A stretch of 64,000 nt of DNA. Source: Pseudarthrobacter sp. BIM B-2242. GTDB taxonomy: Bacteria > Actinomycetota > Actinomycetes > Actinomycetales > Micrococcaceae. Positions 1 to 8,824 of the stretch are shown here, piece after piece (the first letter of the stretch is position 1; each line of letters opens with the position of its first letter). Location: NCBI RefSeq assembly GCF_014764445.1, contig NZ_CP061721.1:2604001-2668000 (forward strand), written 5' to 3'. Below the pieces are notes generated by a model. It saw only the letters and a program-made list of their open reading frames with translations, was not told the origin of the DNA and did not search any database. The translations under genes were made by a program, and so were the position numbers.

Positions 1-1982
1 ACGGCCTCGTCCTCGGGCGTGTCACCGCCCTGGCCGGCCAGGACAGCCACCAACTGGCCGGCCTCGCCAAGCTCGGCGGTGATTGCTGCCAGTTTCGCCT
101 CGGCTTCCTCATAAGCATGTTGGGCAATCTCTTCAGCCTGGCTGAGCCCAAGCGCGGACGCCGCCGCCTCCGCGGGGGCCGGATGGTCTTCGCTGCCACA
201 GACCGGGCAGGCGTCCCCCTCAGCCAGGTGGGCCGCGAGCTCGGCGGCAGCGTTGGCAAGCCTCTCCTCACGCGCGTCCAGCCAGCGGGCCTTCGCCTCG
301 AGCTGGATCTCCCGGGATGCCGAGTGCCGCTGTATGGCCTGCTTCTGCGCCGTAACTGCCGTCCCGTAGCGGCGGACAACGTCCAGGAGTTCCTCCGCGG
401 CTGCGGCTTCCTTCGCGTGCAGGACGGCCGCCGAGGCCACCACTTCCAGGGGCTTCAGTTCGGCCGTCAGGTCCGCCTGCCGGGCCCGAAGGTCCGCTAG
501 CCGCTCGACGAGTTCCCTGCCGGATTGGGTCAGTTCCTGCTGCCGGGCCGCGAGCGAAGTGCGCCTCGCGGCCAGTGCCTGGAGGCGCTCCTCGTCCGGC
601 AGCCTGGCTTCAACGACCGCCAGCAGTGACCGGATACGGCTGAGTTCATCTGTGACGTCTAGGGCGACGACGGCGTCTGCATTCCCGTCGGCGGCCACGC
701 CGGTGCCTGTTCCGGGCATGCCATTGCCGCCGTCCGTGTCCGGAAACCCGTCCGTGCCCAAGAGCCCAAGCGAGTCCGCACCCGGTCCCGCGGCTGTCCC
801 CTGTGCCGCATCCAAAGCGGAAAGATCCAGATGTTCGAGTTCGGGGTCTTCGCCCGCGGCCATCCGCAGGAGCGTGATGGCCGATTCCATCTCGCCTGCC
901 GCGTTCCGGACCTGCCTTTCGCTCGACTGCACAGCCTGCAGTTGGCCGGTGAGCACCTCGGCGCGACGGTGCTGGTCCAGCCGCGAAGTCAGCACCTCAA
1001 GGGCCGGAAGCGACGCCTCAGCGGCTTCCTTCCGGGCCTGCGCGGCGGCCAGCCTCCGCTGCCGTTCCCGCCTCGACGTTTCGCTCTCCAGCGTGGCTGA
1101 TGCGTGTTTGCTCACCGACACCGCGGTCTCCGCTGCTGCTGCGAGTTCGGCCGCACGCCGGGCTACGGCCGCCTGGAGCCAGCCAAGCCGGGCGCCGGGT
1201 TCGTCCCAGGCGTTGCCTGCCCCTCCGGCAGCGTCCGCGTCATGACCCGCGCCAGTGCCTAAGCCGCCGCTAGAGCCAGGGCCGGCCGCGGCAGCATCAT
1301 CGATCGCCAGTGCCGAGGCCTCGGCTTCCGCCCGTGCGGCCAGCAGTTCAAGCTCCGCGTTGAGCTTGGCAACATCGTTCCGGGCGGCCAGGGCCCGGGC
1401 GGACAGTTCCTGTTCCAGCGCCTCGAACCGCTGCGTGCCGAAAAGTTTCTGCAGCAGTTCCAGGCGGTCGGAGGCCTTTGACCTTAGGAAGGCCGCGAAG
1501 TCCCCCTGGGGCAACATGACCACCCGGGTGAACTGTTCGCGGTCCATGCCCAGCAGGGCAGTAATTTCAGCGCCGGCCTCGTCGTTTCGGCCGGACCTGT
1601 CCGTCCACGCCCCGCCAACGCGTTCCCGCAGGAGGGTCTTCGCCTGCTGGGTGGTGAAGCCGTACTTGCCGCGGGCGCTGGGCTTGTCCCAGGCCGGAGA
1701 CCGGGTGACCTCGAAGTGGCGTCCCTGGGCGGAAAACTCGCAGGTCACAGACGGTTCAAGCGCAGGCTCAGCATGGTCGCTGCGGAGGCGCTTGCCTTCC
1801 TGGCGCGCACCTGGCACCGATCCGTACAGCGCGAAGCAGACGGCATCCAGCACGCTGGTTTTGCCGGCTCCTGTGGGTCCGTTCAGGAGGAAAAGGCCGT
1901 GGGCGCTCAGCCTGTCGAAGTCCACCTCTTCAGTGCCGGCGAACGGTCCGAACGCTGACATGGTCAGGCGGTGGATTCTCAT
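1..1982 (-). CDS. sbcC: Nuclease SbcCD subunit C (C-terminus beyond window edge)
   Basis: This is the SMC-like ATPase subunit of the SbcCD (Mre11-Rad50) complex, which opens hairpins and processes DNA ends. About 660 residues are visible. Near the N-terminus is the Walker A motif GPTGAGKTS, followed by alanine/glutamate-rich coiled coil. A zinc-hook CPVCG motif lies near residue 590 (around 200-215), as expected at the tip of the Rad50 coil. The second ATPase half lies off the left edge, so the gene is cut by the window and not necessarily broken. The ATG overlaps the sbcD stop codon (ATGA), implying translational coupling. Two Gly/Asp/Ala-rich low-complexity linkers (about 1243-1305 and 667-815) interrupt the coiled coil, which is unusual. 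Confidence 0.93.
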   Translation of the reverse strand, partial: MRIHRLTMSAFGPFAGTEEVDFDRLSAHGLFLLNGPTGAGKTSVLDAVCFALYGSVPGARQEGKRLRSDHAEPALEPSVTCEFSAQGRHFEVTRSPAWDKPSARGKYGFTTQQAKTLLRERVGGAWTDRSGRNDEAGAEITALLGMDREQFTRVVMLPQGDFAAFLRSKASDRLELLQKLFGTQRFEALEQELSARALAARNDVAKLNAELELLAARAEAEASALAIDDAAAAGPGSSGGLGTGAGHDADAAGGAGNAWDEPGARLGWLQAAVARRAAELAAAAETAVSVSKHASATLESETSRRERQRRLAAAQARKEAAEASLPALEVLTSRLDQHRRAEVLTGQLQAVQSSERQVRNAAGEMESAITLLRMAAGEDPELEHLDLSALDAAQGTAAGPGADSLGLLGTDGFPDTDGGNGMPGTGTGVAADGNADAVVALDVTDELSRIRSLLAVVEARLPDEERLQALAARRTSLAARQQELTQSGRELVERLADLRARQADLTAELKPLEVVASAAVLHAKEAAAAEELLDVVRRYGTAVTAQKQAIQRHSASREIQLEAKARWLDAREERLANAAAELAAHLAEGDACPVCGSEDHPAPAEAAASALGLSQAEEIAQHAYEEAEAKLAAITAELGEAGQLVAVLAGQGGDTPEDEA

Positions 1983-3184
1983 AGTGATGCCTCCCGGAGG
2001 CGCACGTTGTCCAGCGCACCGGCGATGGCCAGCCGCTCGGCGTCATCCGCATCCCGTCCCCGGACATGCTCCAGGAAACCGCAGCAGACCGAAAGGTCGT
2101 CCTGGGCTTCGGCAAGCCGCGTGCTGTAGCTGGTGGTTGCCTTGGCGGAGCCGCCCTGCGGATCAAACCCGAGGACCAGCGTGTCCGGGAAGCGCGCCCG
2201 CAGCCGCTCCATGGCCTGCTGCGGCCGTTGCGCGTCGGTCAGCGTGATCTGGCAAAAGGCGTCCTCGGCCCAGGCGTGGTCGCCGGACTCCAGGAGTTCG
2301 GTGATTTCGCCGCGGAGCACCGCCAGCTTCCGGGGAGCGTCCCACGACAGTTCCGAGACGTTGGTGACTCCCTCCGGGCCGACGTCAATCAGCCAGCTTC
2401 CTTTGGTGTGCCTGGCCTCGGAGAACGAGTAGGCCAGGGGCGAGCCTGAATACCTGACCTGCGGTGACAGGGTCTGCCGGCCGTGCAGGTGGCCCAGTGC
2501 GGTGTAGCTGAAGCCATCAAACAGGTCCAGCGGAACGGCGCCGACTCCCCCGATTCTGAGGTCCCGTTCGCTGTCGGAGCTGATCCCGCCGCTGGCGAAT
2601 GTATGGGCGAGCACAACGGAATGCACGGTTCCCCCCGCGCTGCGCTGTGCGAGATCCGCCCGGATGCGGTCTGTTGCGGCCCGGGTGACGGCGAAGTGGC
2701 TCGCAGGCTCTGCGCCCAGCTGTTCCGCGACGAGGCGTGGCTCCAGCCACGGGATTCCGTAGATGGCCAGGACGGCGGCGTTGTCCTTGCTCCCGCCGGC
2801 CCCCGGGCCAGCGGCCGCGCCGGGCTCCAGGGGCAGGACCAGGGGCTGGTCCAGGTCCGCCAGCCTGGTCCGCAGGTGCACTCCGCCACGCTCCAGCAGG
2901 CGGGAGGCGAAACCCAGCCGGATGGCGGAGTCGTGGTTGCCGCTGGTCAGCACAACCCGGGCGCCCGCCGCTGTCAGCCGGACCAGCGCGTCATCCAGCA
3001 GGCGCACGACGTCCACACCCGGCAGGGCGCGATCGTACACATCACCGGCGATCAGGACAACGTCAATCGCCTCCGAAGAGACGGTACTGACAAGCTGATC
3101 AACAAATGACCGTTGGGCGTCCAGCATTCCGACGCCGTGGAACGACCGGCCCAAGTGCCAGTCCGAGGTGTGCAATAACCGCAT
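1979..3184 (-). CDS. sbcD: Nuclease SbcCD subunit D
   Basis: This is the Mre11-type metallophosphoesterase nuclease subunit of SbcCD. The N-terminus MRLLHTSDWHLG carries the first metal motif. GDVYDR, GNHD and ALGHLHG follow in the family order, and the 401-residue length is normal for actinobacterial SbcD. It lies upstream of sbcC with a 4-nt overlap. The start is fixed by a leaderless-type promoter: TAGCGT sits 6 nt before the ATG and there is no Shine-Dalgarno sequence. Confidence 0.96.
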   Translation of the reverse strand: MRLLHTSDWHLGRSFHGVGMLDAQRSFVDQLVSTVSSEAIDVVLIAGDVYDRALPGVDVVRLLDDALVRLTAAGARVVLTSGNHDSAIRLGFASRLLERGGVHLRTRLADLDQPLVLPLEPGAAAGPGAGGSKDNAAVLAIYGIPWLEPRLVAEQLGAEPASHFAVTRAATDRIRADLAQRSAGGTVHSVVLAHTFASGGISSDSERDLRIGGVGAVPLDLFDGFSYTALGHLHGRQTLSPQVRYSGSPLAYSFSEARHTKGSWLIDVGPEGVTNVSELSWDAPRKLAVLRGEITELLESGDHAWAEDAFCQITLTDAQRPQQAMERLRARFPDTLVLGFDPQGGSAKATTSYSTRLAEAQDDLSVCCGFLEHVRGRDADDAERLAIAGALDNVRLREASL

Positions 3185-3190
3185 ATTCCT

Positions 3191-3196
3191 ACGCTA
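3191..3196 (-). promoter_or_regulatory. -10 box of sbcD, leaderless type
   Basis: On the minus strand TAGCGT is followed by 6 nt and then the sbcD ATG. Transcription starting 6-7 nt after the box would begin at the start codon itself. Confidence 0.6.
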
Positions 3197-3276
3197 TCGG
3201 CTGCCACTGACAACGCAGGAAACCGCCGCGGCAGGCTGCCTCTTCCTGTTCCGCCAGTGCGTCCGCGCCGGTGCTC

Positions 3277-4239
3277 CTAGCCACGCTTGCCGTCGAAGAA
3301 TTCCCGGGCCTCGTCGCGGCGGGCCTGCTCCCGCACGGCGGCCGCTGAAGGGGCCCCGGTGTCGGAAAATTCGGCGTCGCGCGCCGCGTCGCCGCTACCT
3401 TCGATGTCGTCAAGATCGTCAAAATCAGCAGCATCATCAGCTTCGGTGTCCGCTACAGAACCTGCGGCGGGGGCGTCACCGGCGGCGAAGCCGCGGAAGA
3501 CGAGCCCGGCAATGGCTGCACCCACGATCGGGGCAACCCAGAACAGCCACAGCTGCTCAAGGGACCAGCTGGAGCTGAACACGGCGGAGGCGGTTGCGCG
3601 GGCCGGGTTGAACGGGGCGTTGCCCACGGACAGGCCAAGCTGGAGCAGGACGGCGGCGGCGAGACCCACTGACAGGGCGGCGGCGGCCTTGTTCACGTTG
3701 TCGCGGGCGGTGGTGCCCAGGAAGACGGCTACCAGGATGGCCGCGCCGAGCACCTCGAGCAGGAGCACGCCGGCCAGGGGCGCCTGGATGATGGAATGCT
3801 CACCGAAGCCGGCGGTCACCGTGTCGAAAGCCGTTCGGCTGTCCTGGATGCCCGGCAGGGTGCGGAGGATGCCGAAGAGTGCCAGGGCACCCAGCAAGCC
3901 GCCCACCAGCTGCGCGGCGATGTAGGCCGCCGCGTCCCCCAGGCGGATGCGGCCGGCAACCGCGTGGCCCACGGTGACGGCGGGGTTGAAGTGACCGCCG
4001 GAAACGTAACCGAAAGCCAGCATCGCCGCCGTTATGGCCAGGCCTGCGGCGAGTGCGGCCGGCAGGGGGCTTGACTGGGGAATGGAGAACAGCGGAACGC
4101 CCAGGCCCGCCACCACAATGAAGAGGCTGCCGAACGCTTCTGCGGACAGCCTGGACACCAGCCCGTGCCGGATGCCGGCGCTGTTGCCTGCTGCCGGCCC
4201 GGAGGCGGAATCATGGTGGACGGGAACAGGCGTGGTCAT
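3277..4239 (-). CDS. Aquaporin-family (MIP) channel
   Basis: A major intrinsic protein channel of about 320 residues with six hydrophobic segments and both half-helix signatures: FNPAV at residues 84-88 and FNPAR at 210-214. The tail is acidic and Asp-rich (about residues 260-290). I chose the internal ATG at 4239 because AAAGGA lies upstream at good spacing; the reading frame runs 19 codons further upstream without such support. An ungapped comparison by eye with E. coli AqpZ puts Ala65, Leu199, Ala208 and Arg214 at the selectivity filter, where AqpZ has Phe, His, Thr and Arg. The substrate is therefore uncertain and I do not assign aqpZ or glpF. Confidence 0.88.
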   Translation of the reverse strand: MTTPVPVHHDSASGPAAGNSAGIRHGLVSRLSAEAFGSLFIVVAGLGVPLFSIPQSSPLPAALAAGLAITAAMLAFGYVSGGHFNPAVTVGHAVAGRIRLGDAAAYIAAQLVGGLLGALALFGILRTLPGIQDSRTAFDTVTAGFGEHSIIQAPLAGVLLLEVLGAAILVAVFLGTTARDNVNKAAAALSVGLAAAVLLQLGLSVGNAPFNPARATASAVFSSSWSLEQLWLFWVAPIVGAAIAGLVFRGFAAGDAPAAGSVADTEADDAADFDDLDDIEGSGDAARDAEFSDTGAPSAAAVREQARRDEAREFFDGKRG

Positions 4240-4427
4240 GGTGGGCAGTCCTTTTCGTTGGAGTCGCTGCGCGTTCGTTGGAGCGTCGCTGCGCAAAGAG
4301 TTGAGGGGCCGGCGGGATGTATCCGCCGCGGCCTCTGCATTCTGCCAAGGAATTCTGGGCGTTGGCTGAGTCCGAGCTTAGTGGATGGCCGGGCGGGCAC
4401 CCGGCGCGGGCCGCCTCCGAGCCACGG

Positions 4428-4433
4428 TAAATT
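4428..4433 (+). promoter_or_regulatory. -10 box of ADP-ribosylglycohydrolase gene, leaderless type
   Basis: TAAATT is followed by 7 nt and then the ATG at 4441. No Shine-Dalgarno sequence is seen. The rest of the 200-bp region shared with the divergent aquaporin gene shows nothing else recognisable. Confidence 0.6.
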
Positions 4434-4440
4434 GGCTGGT

Positions 4441-5520
4441 ATGAGCATTGATCCGGGCGCCGTCGCGCCCTCGCTGACGTCCCGCATCCACGGCTGCCTG
4501 CTGGGCGGCGCCCTGGGTGACTCGCTGGGCTACGCGGTGGAGTTCGACACCATTGAGGCAATCCGCAGCCGTTTCGGCCCCGCCGGCGTGACCGATCCCG
4601 CAATGCTCGGCGCCGGCAGCCACTTTTCGGACGACACCCAGATGACGCTGTACACGGTGGACGGCCTGGTGGAGGCGCTGGAGTGGGCCAATGACGGGGT
4701 GGGTGCCGATGTGAACGCCTGCATCTGGCTGGCCTACCTCCGCTGGCTGGCCACGCAGGGCGAGCCTGTGCCGTCGTCGTCCCCTGTGCAGCCGAAGCGC
4801 TGGATCGACACCAATGACGTCCTGCGGCACCGCCGTGCACCGGGAAACGCGTGCATCACCGGACTGGCCACCGGCGAAATGGGGACGGTTTTCCGGCCGG
4901 TGAACCCGGAGTCGAAGGGCTGCGGAACCGTGATGCGCTCCGCCCCGTTCGGGCTGATTCCCCATATAGCGTCCGACGCCGTCTATAAGTTGAGTGCCGA
5001 TGCCGCCGCCCTGACCCACGGCCATCCGTCCGCCCGGCAGAGTGCCGGCGGCTTCAGCCTGCTGATCCACCGCCTGGTGGCCGGCGACAGCCTGCAGGAC
5101 GCGGCGGCGGCGGTCCTGGATGAGGTGCGCGGCCTGAAGGATGTGGCGGCGGAGCTCCCGGAGCGGCTCGAAGCAGCAATCCGCGGCGCAGCCGCAGGCG
5201 TCTTTTCGCCGGAGGAACTGGTGCGGCACCTCGGCGAAGGCTGGGTCGCCGAGGAAGCGTTCGCCGTCGGGCTTTATGCCGTTCTGGCCACGGCGCCGGG
5301 CGAGGATTCCGCGCCGTCTCCCGAAGGTCACTTCCGGGCAGCCATCGCCCTGGCCGTGAACCACAGCGGTGACAGCGACTCCACGGGTTCCATCGCGGGA
5401 AACATCCTGGGCGCGTACTACGGGGAGGCGTGCCTGCCCAAAGCATGGCTCGAAGCCCTCGAAGCCCCGGAGGTCATCCGCGGCATGGCCGATCTGCTGG
5501 CGGGTGTTACGACCGCCTGA
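4441..5520 (+). CDS. ADP-ribosylglycohydrolase family protein
   Basis: A 359-residue protein of the DraG/ARH family, which removes ADP-ribose from modified proteins or small molecules using two magnesium ions. The family motifs are clear: GCLLGGALGDSLG at the N-terminus, FSDDTQMTL for the first metal cluster and HSGDSDSTGSIAGN near the C-terminus. The frame stays open upstream to 4165, but that part overlaps the divergent aquaporin gene. ATG 4441 starts the conserved domain and carries a leaderless promoter. The 3' end overlaps the convergent DUF4395 gene by 14 bp. The natural substrate cannot be read from sequence. Confidence 0.92.
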   Translation: MSIDPGAVAPSLTSRIHGCLLGGALGDSLGYAVEFDTIEAIRSRFGPAGVTDPAMLGAGSHFSDDTQMTLYTVDGLVEALEWANDGVGADVNACIWLAYLRWLATQGEPVPSSSPVQPKRWIDTNDVLRHRRAPGNACITGLATGEMGTVFRPVNPESKGCGTVMRSAPFGLIPHIASDAVYKLSADAAALTHGHPSARQSAGGFSLLIHRLVAGDSLQDAAAAVLDEVRGLKDVAAELPERLEAAIRGAAAGVFSPEELVRHLGEGWVAEEAFAVGLYAVLATAPGEDSAPSPEGHFRAAIALAVNHSGDSDSTGSIAGNILGAYYGEACLPKAWLEALEAPEVIRGMADLLAGVTTA

Positions 5521-6025
5521 GCGCCACGTTGTTGCAGGCCTCACAGACGTCCTCCGGGATCAGGCCCCTGCGCTGCAGGACGCCGAAGATCACGCAGCCC
5601 AGGCAGAATCCCGCGAAGGCTTCGAGCGAGGCCGCCGCGATGAGGACCGCGAGGACAATCCAGGCGGCCGGCGCGGCGCCCGCGGCGAACAGGATCAGTG
5701 CCGTGGTGGAGACCAGCGTGCCCATGCCCTGCGCAAAACGCTTCGGCGGCCCGGGCACGAGGCGGGCGCGGCCCAGCCGGGGCGCGAGGACCTTCACCGA
5801 CAGGAGGGCCAGCGGCGAAATTCGAGGCCCGAACAGTACCCGCAGCCAGAATCCGCCGGCGATCAGGACCAGTCCCCACCCGGATCCGGCCAGCAGAGTC
5901 AGGCCTGCCAAAAGCACCACCAGGCCGGCGGTGATGCGGGCAGCGTATTCATTGACGGGGTTGGGGAAGGCAAACACGGCGGACCAGTTGATGCCGCTGC
6001 CGGAGCCGTGCGTGGGTTTGCTCAT
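5507..6025 (-). CDS. DUF4395 membrane protein
   Basis: A 172-residue integral membrane protein with about four hydrophobic helices, beginning with an FPNPVNEYAARIT region typical of DUF4395. Near the C-terminus are FCLGC and CEACNN, giving three cysteines at the membrane edge. Family members often sit near thioredoxin- or rhodanese-like genes, so a thiol or sulfur role has been suspected, but no such partner lies next to it here. Its promoter is leaderless type. It is convergent with the ADP-ribosylglycohydrolase gene. Confidence 0.85.
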   Translation of the reverse strand: MSKPTHGSGSGINWSAVFAFPNPVNEYAARITAGLVVLLAGLTLLAGSGWGLVLIAGGFWLRVLFGPRISPLALLSVKVLAPRLGRARLVPGPPKRFAQGMGTLVSTTALILFAAGAAPAAWIVLAVLIAAASLEAFAGFCLGCVIFGVLQRRGLIPEDVCEACNNVALRRS

Positions 6026-6031
6026 CCTGCA

Positions 6032-6037
6032 AGGCTA
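6032..6037 (-). promoter_or_regulatory. -10 box of DUF4395 gene, leaderless type
   Basis: TAGCCT on the minus strand is followed by 6 nt and the ATG at 6025. Confidence 0.5.
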
Positions 6038-6093
6038 GGAGCCGCCCGGACGGCTGGGAAGATTTGTTGCGCCGGATGAACCAGGCAGCGTGC

Positions 6094-7107
6094 CTAGACG
6101 GCAGCAGCACCTGCGTAGCCGCCCACCATCTGCAGGAACTCTCCCTCGGAGAGGACCTCAATGGGCTGGCCGCGGTCATGGAGCTCCAGGACGCGCCGTG
6201 CCTTGCCGGTCAACCGTCCGGACCGCAGGTCCGAGGCCACAAACCCGTCGCCCACCACAAGCACGGTGGTGCGGGCTGTCACGCGGCTCTCCGGCCGGGC
6301 ACCCAGCTCGGCCGAGCGCACCTTTGCCTCCGGACGGCCCATGGCCAGTTCGCCGGTGAAGACCACAGTCTGGCCGTACAGCGGATGGGACGGCTCGGCG
6401 TCGGCGTTGGGCAAGGGGTTGGCGCCTTCCTCCGGCCAGCCGGAGAGGAATGGCCGGACCGGCGCGCCGCTGCGGCCGGCAGCGGCGCCGGAGAGTGCGG
6501 CGATGCTGGGTTTCGAGAGGTCGTCATAGGCCGGGTCAAAGGATTCCTGCCGGGGAAGTTCGAGGCCCAGGGAGAGGTACAGCTCGGCGATGCTGTTGGC
6601 ATTGTTGCGCGCCGCGATGTCGATCAGGATGCCGGCGCAGGCACGGGCGTCCTCCGCGGCATCGTGGTGGTTGACCAGCGGCACACCGGCTTCCTCGGCG
6701 GCGAACGGCAAGGAATTAGACACCAGCGAGTAGCACCGCCGGGACAGCATCACGGTGCAGACGTACTCATAGGCAGGACCGGCGAGCCCTGAGACCTCAA
6801 GGCCGGACCGGATCACGCCGAGGTCAAAGGCGGCGTTGTGGGCTGCCAGGATGTCCCCGCCAATGAAGGCCCCGATCTCCGGAAACAGCTCCCCGAACCG
6901 CGGACGGCCTGCGACGTCCTCGGACCTGATGCCGTGGATCCTGGTGTTGTGGTACTCAAAATGGTCGTGGTTTGCCGGGGGCCGCATCAGCCAGGAGGCT
7001 TCCTCCACCACGCGTCCGCCGCGGACCTTTGTCAGGCCCACCGCGCACGGCGATCCCCGGAAGCCGTTTGCCGTCTCGAAGTCGATCGCCGTAAAGTCCA
7101 GTCCCAC
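6094..7107 (-). CDS. DnaQ-like 3'-5' exonuclease fused to a BRCT domain
   Basis: A 337-residue protein with an N-terminal DEDDh exonuclease: AIDFETANG carries the first Asp and Glu, HNAAFDLG the next Asp, and HHDAAEDARA the His and last Asp. The C-terminal ~90 residues begin at GQTVVFTGEL and look like a BRCT domain, as in the C-terminus of DNA ligase. The layout resembles proofreading or repair exonucleases such as the DNA polymerase III epsilon subunit, but this is a stand-alone protein. The start is GTG, placed 7 nt after TAAAGT. Its exact DNA substrate is unknown. Confidence 0.88.
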   Translation of the reverse strand: MGLDFTAIDFETANGFRGSPCAVGLTKVRGGRVVEEASWLMRPPANHDHFEYHNTRIHGIRSEDVAGRPRFGELFPEIGAFIGGDILAAHNAAFDLGVIRSGLEVSGLAGPAYEYVCTVMLSRRCYSLVSNSLPFAAEEAGVPLVNHHDAAEDARACAGILIDIAARNNANSIAELYLSLGLELPRQESFDPAYDDLSKPSIAALSGAAAGRSGAPVRPFLSGWPEEGANPLPNADAEPSHPLYGQTVVFTGELAMGRPEAKVRSAELGARPESRVTARTTVLVVGDGFVASDLRSGRLTGKARRVLELHDRGQPIEVLSEGEFLQMVGGYAGAAAV

Positions 7108-7114
7108 GGCCCAT

Positions 7115-7120
7115 ACTTTA
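7115..7120 (-). promoter_or_regulatory. -10 box of exonuclease-BRCT gene, leaderless type
   Basis: TAAAGT on the minus strand, then 7 nt, then GTG at 7107. Confidence 0.6.
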
Positions 7121-7230
7121 CCGCCGGACAGGGCCGTTCCCGTGTCACCGGGGCGGCCCTGTCGTGGATATCACCTGCCCGCCGGCGGCCGGCAGGTACG
7201 GGACAGCCCCGGGGGCAGGGGACGGTCAAG

Positions 7231-7236
7231 TACCCT
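7231..7236 (+). promoter_or_regulatory. -10 box of dedA-family gene, leaderless type
   Basis: TACCCT, then 6 nt, then GTG at 7243. No Shine-Dalgarno sequence precedes the GTG. Confidence 0.55.
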
Positions 7237-7242
7237 GAGTAG

Positions 7243-8028
7243 GTGAACTTTCATGCGATCAGCGACTTTGCCGTGCCCATGCTGGGAGGTGCGGGACCCA
7301 TCCAGCCACAGCTGGCCTCGTTCCTGCCCGATTGGCTGAACCCCGATGTCTTCCTCCGTGACTCCCCGCTCGGACCATGGGTGGTCCTGCTGGTCTGCGC
7401 CATCGTCTTCGCGGAAACCGGACTCCTGGTGGGCTTTTTCCTGCCCGGCGATTCGATGCTGTTCACCGCCGGCCTGCTGGTGTCCACCGGCGCCATTGAC
7501 TTCAATCTGTGGGGCATGTGCGGGCTGATCATTGTGGCCGCCATCCTGGGCAACCAGACAGGGTATCTGATCGGTTCCAAAGCCGGGCCGGCCATCTTCA
7601 ACAAACCTGAATCCCGGCTGTTCAAGCGTGAGAACGTGGAAAGTGCCCATGCGTTCTTCGAGAAGCACGGCGGCAAGGCGCTGATCCTTGCCCGTTTCGT
7701 CCCCATCATCAGGACGTTCGTGCCTGTCATCGTGGGCGTTGCCCAGATGGACAAGCGCAAATTCTTCCTCTACAACGTCATCGGCGCGCTCCTGTGGGGC
7801 GGCGGCGTCACTCTCCTGGGTGCCTGGCTGGGCCAGTTCAGCTGGGTGGGCGAGAACATCGACATCATCTTCATCACCATTGTGCTGATCTCCGTGATTC
7901 CGATCGGCGTCGAGGTCCTCAAGGGCCTGTCGGCGAAACGCCAGGCAGCCCGCTTCGGCACGGATCCGGTGGATGAGTTCATCGAAGAGCACGCTCCCCA
8001 CGAGGAACGCAAAACCAACCTGGACTAG
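7243..8028 (+). CDS. DedA family membrane protein
   Basis: A 261-residue DedA/VTT-domain integral membrane protein. The family signatures are visible: an ETGLLVGFFLPGDS segment, the cytoplasmic FEKHGGKAL region, and RFVPIIRTFVPVIVG. DedA proteins are known as lipid flippases or scramblases, including undecaprenyl-phosphate recycling, and help maintain envelope charge and proton motive force. Whether this one carries C55-P cannot be told from sequence. It is monocistronic, with a leaderless promoter and a strong terminator just after it. Confidence 0.93.
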   Translation: MNFHAISDFAVPMLGGAGPIQPQLASFLPDWLNPDVFLRDSPLGPWVVLLVCAIVFAETGLLVGFFLPGDSMLFTAGLLVSTGAIDFNLWGMCGLIIVAAILGNQTGYLIGSKAGPAIFNKPESRLFKRENVESAHAFFEKHGGKALILARFVPIIRTFVPVIVGVAQMDKRKFFLYNVIGALLWGGGVTLLGAWLGQFSWVGENIDIIFITIVLISVIPIGVEVLKGLSAKRQAARFGTDPVDEFIEEHAPHEERKTNLD

Positions 8029-8061
8029 CGCAGCGCTGTCGGGCACAGTTCCCGGAACCAG

Positions 8062-8096
8062 CTGAGGGAGCCACACATAGTGTGTGGCTCCCTCAG
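8062..8096. terminator. Bidirectional terminator between dedA and rdgB
   Basis: A perfect 16-bp inverted repeat (8062-8077 with 8081-8096) has a 3-nt loop. It is placed between two convergent genes and can serve both. Confidence 0.85.
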
Positions 8097-8119
8097 TCGT
8101 TTACGAACGGCGTGAGGCT

Positions 8120-8824
8120 CTAGTGCCGCGCCAGGGCCTCGACGATGGCCGGCAGGAGTGCCCGGAACGCCTTGCCGCGGTGGCTGATGGCGTTCTTCTC
8201 CTCCGCTGTGAGCTCGGCACAGCTGCGGTCCTCGCCCGCGGGCTGCAGGACGGGGTCGTAGCCGAAACCGCCCTCACCCCGCGGTTCACGCAGGAGGATG
8301 CCTTCAAGCTGGCCATACTCCACGGTCTCGTGTCCGGTCCCGTCCGCAGCGGGAACGGCCAGCGCCGCGGCGCAGACAAATGCCGCACCGCGGTGCCCGT
8401 CCGGCACATCGGCGAGCTGGTCCAGCAGGAGCCTGAGGTTGGCGGCGTCGTCGCCGTGCCGCCCGGCCCAGCGGGCCGAGAAAATCCCCGGCGCACCGCC
8501 AAGGACGTCCACGGCCAGTCCCGAGTCGTCCGCGATGGCCACCAGGCCCGTGGCCGCAGCCACCGCCCGTGCCTTCAGGAGCGAATTTTCTGCGAAGGTC
8601 ACACCCGTTTCGACGACGTCCGGGGCTCCCGCCGCCGCGGCATCCACCACCTGGGTGTCGACGTCGAGCCCGGGAACCTGGCCGCGCAGGAGCTCGCGGA
8701 GCTCCCGGAGCTTGCCTTTGTTATGTGTCGCGAGGACGAGCCGCGGCACTGCTCCGGTCTCCTGACCCGCGCCGTCCTGCACCGTCCTCTCCGGAAGAGA
8801 GCTGCCCGGGCCCGCAGCACTCAC
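8120..8824 (-). CDS. rdgB: RdgB/HAM1 non-canonical purine NTP pyrophosphatase
   Basis: It hydrolyses dITP, ITP and XTP to the monophosphates, cleaning the nucleotide pool. The hallmark [14 protein letters not shown] is near the N-terminus, followed by [24 protein letters not shown], which carries the metal and base-binding residues, and then EGGFGYDPV and SHRGKA. Two starts are possible. GTG 8824 overlaps the rph stop (GTGA) and adds 25 residues. GTG 8749 has AGGAG at good spacing and starts right at the conserved domain. I list the longer one, but the shorter may be the true product. Confidence 0.93.
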   Translation of the reverse strand: MSAAGPGSSLPERTVQDGAGQETGAVPRLVLATHNKGKLRELRELLRGQVPGLDVDTQVVDAAAAGAPDVVETGVTFAENSLLKARAVAAATGLVAIADDSGLAVDVLGGAPGIFSARWAGRHGDDAANLRLLLDQLADVPDGHRGAAFVCAAALAVPAADGTGHETVEYGQLEGILLREPRGEGGFGYDPVLQPAGEDRSCAELTAEEKNAISHRGKAFRALLPAIVEALARH

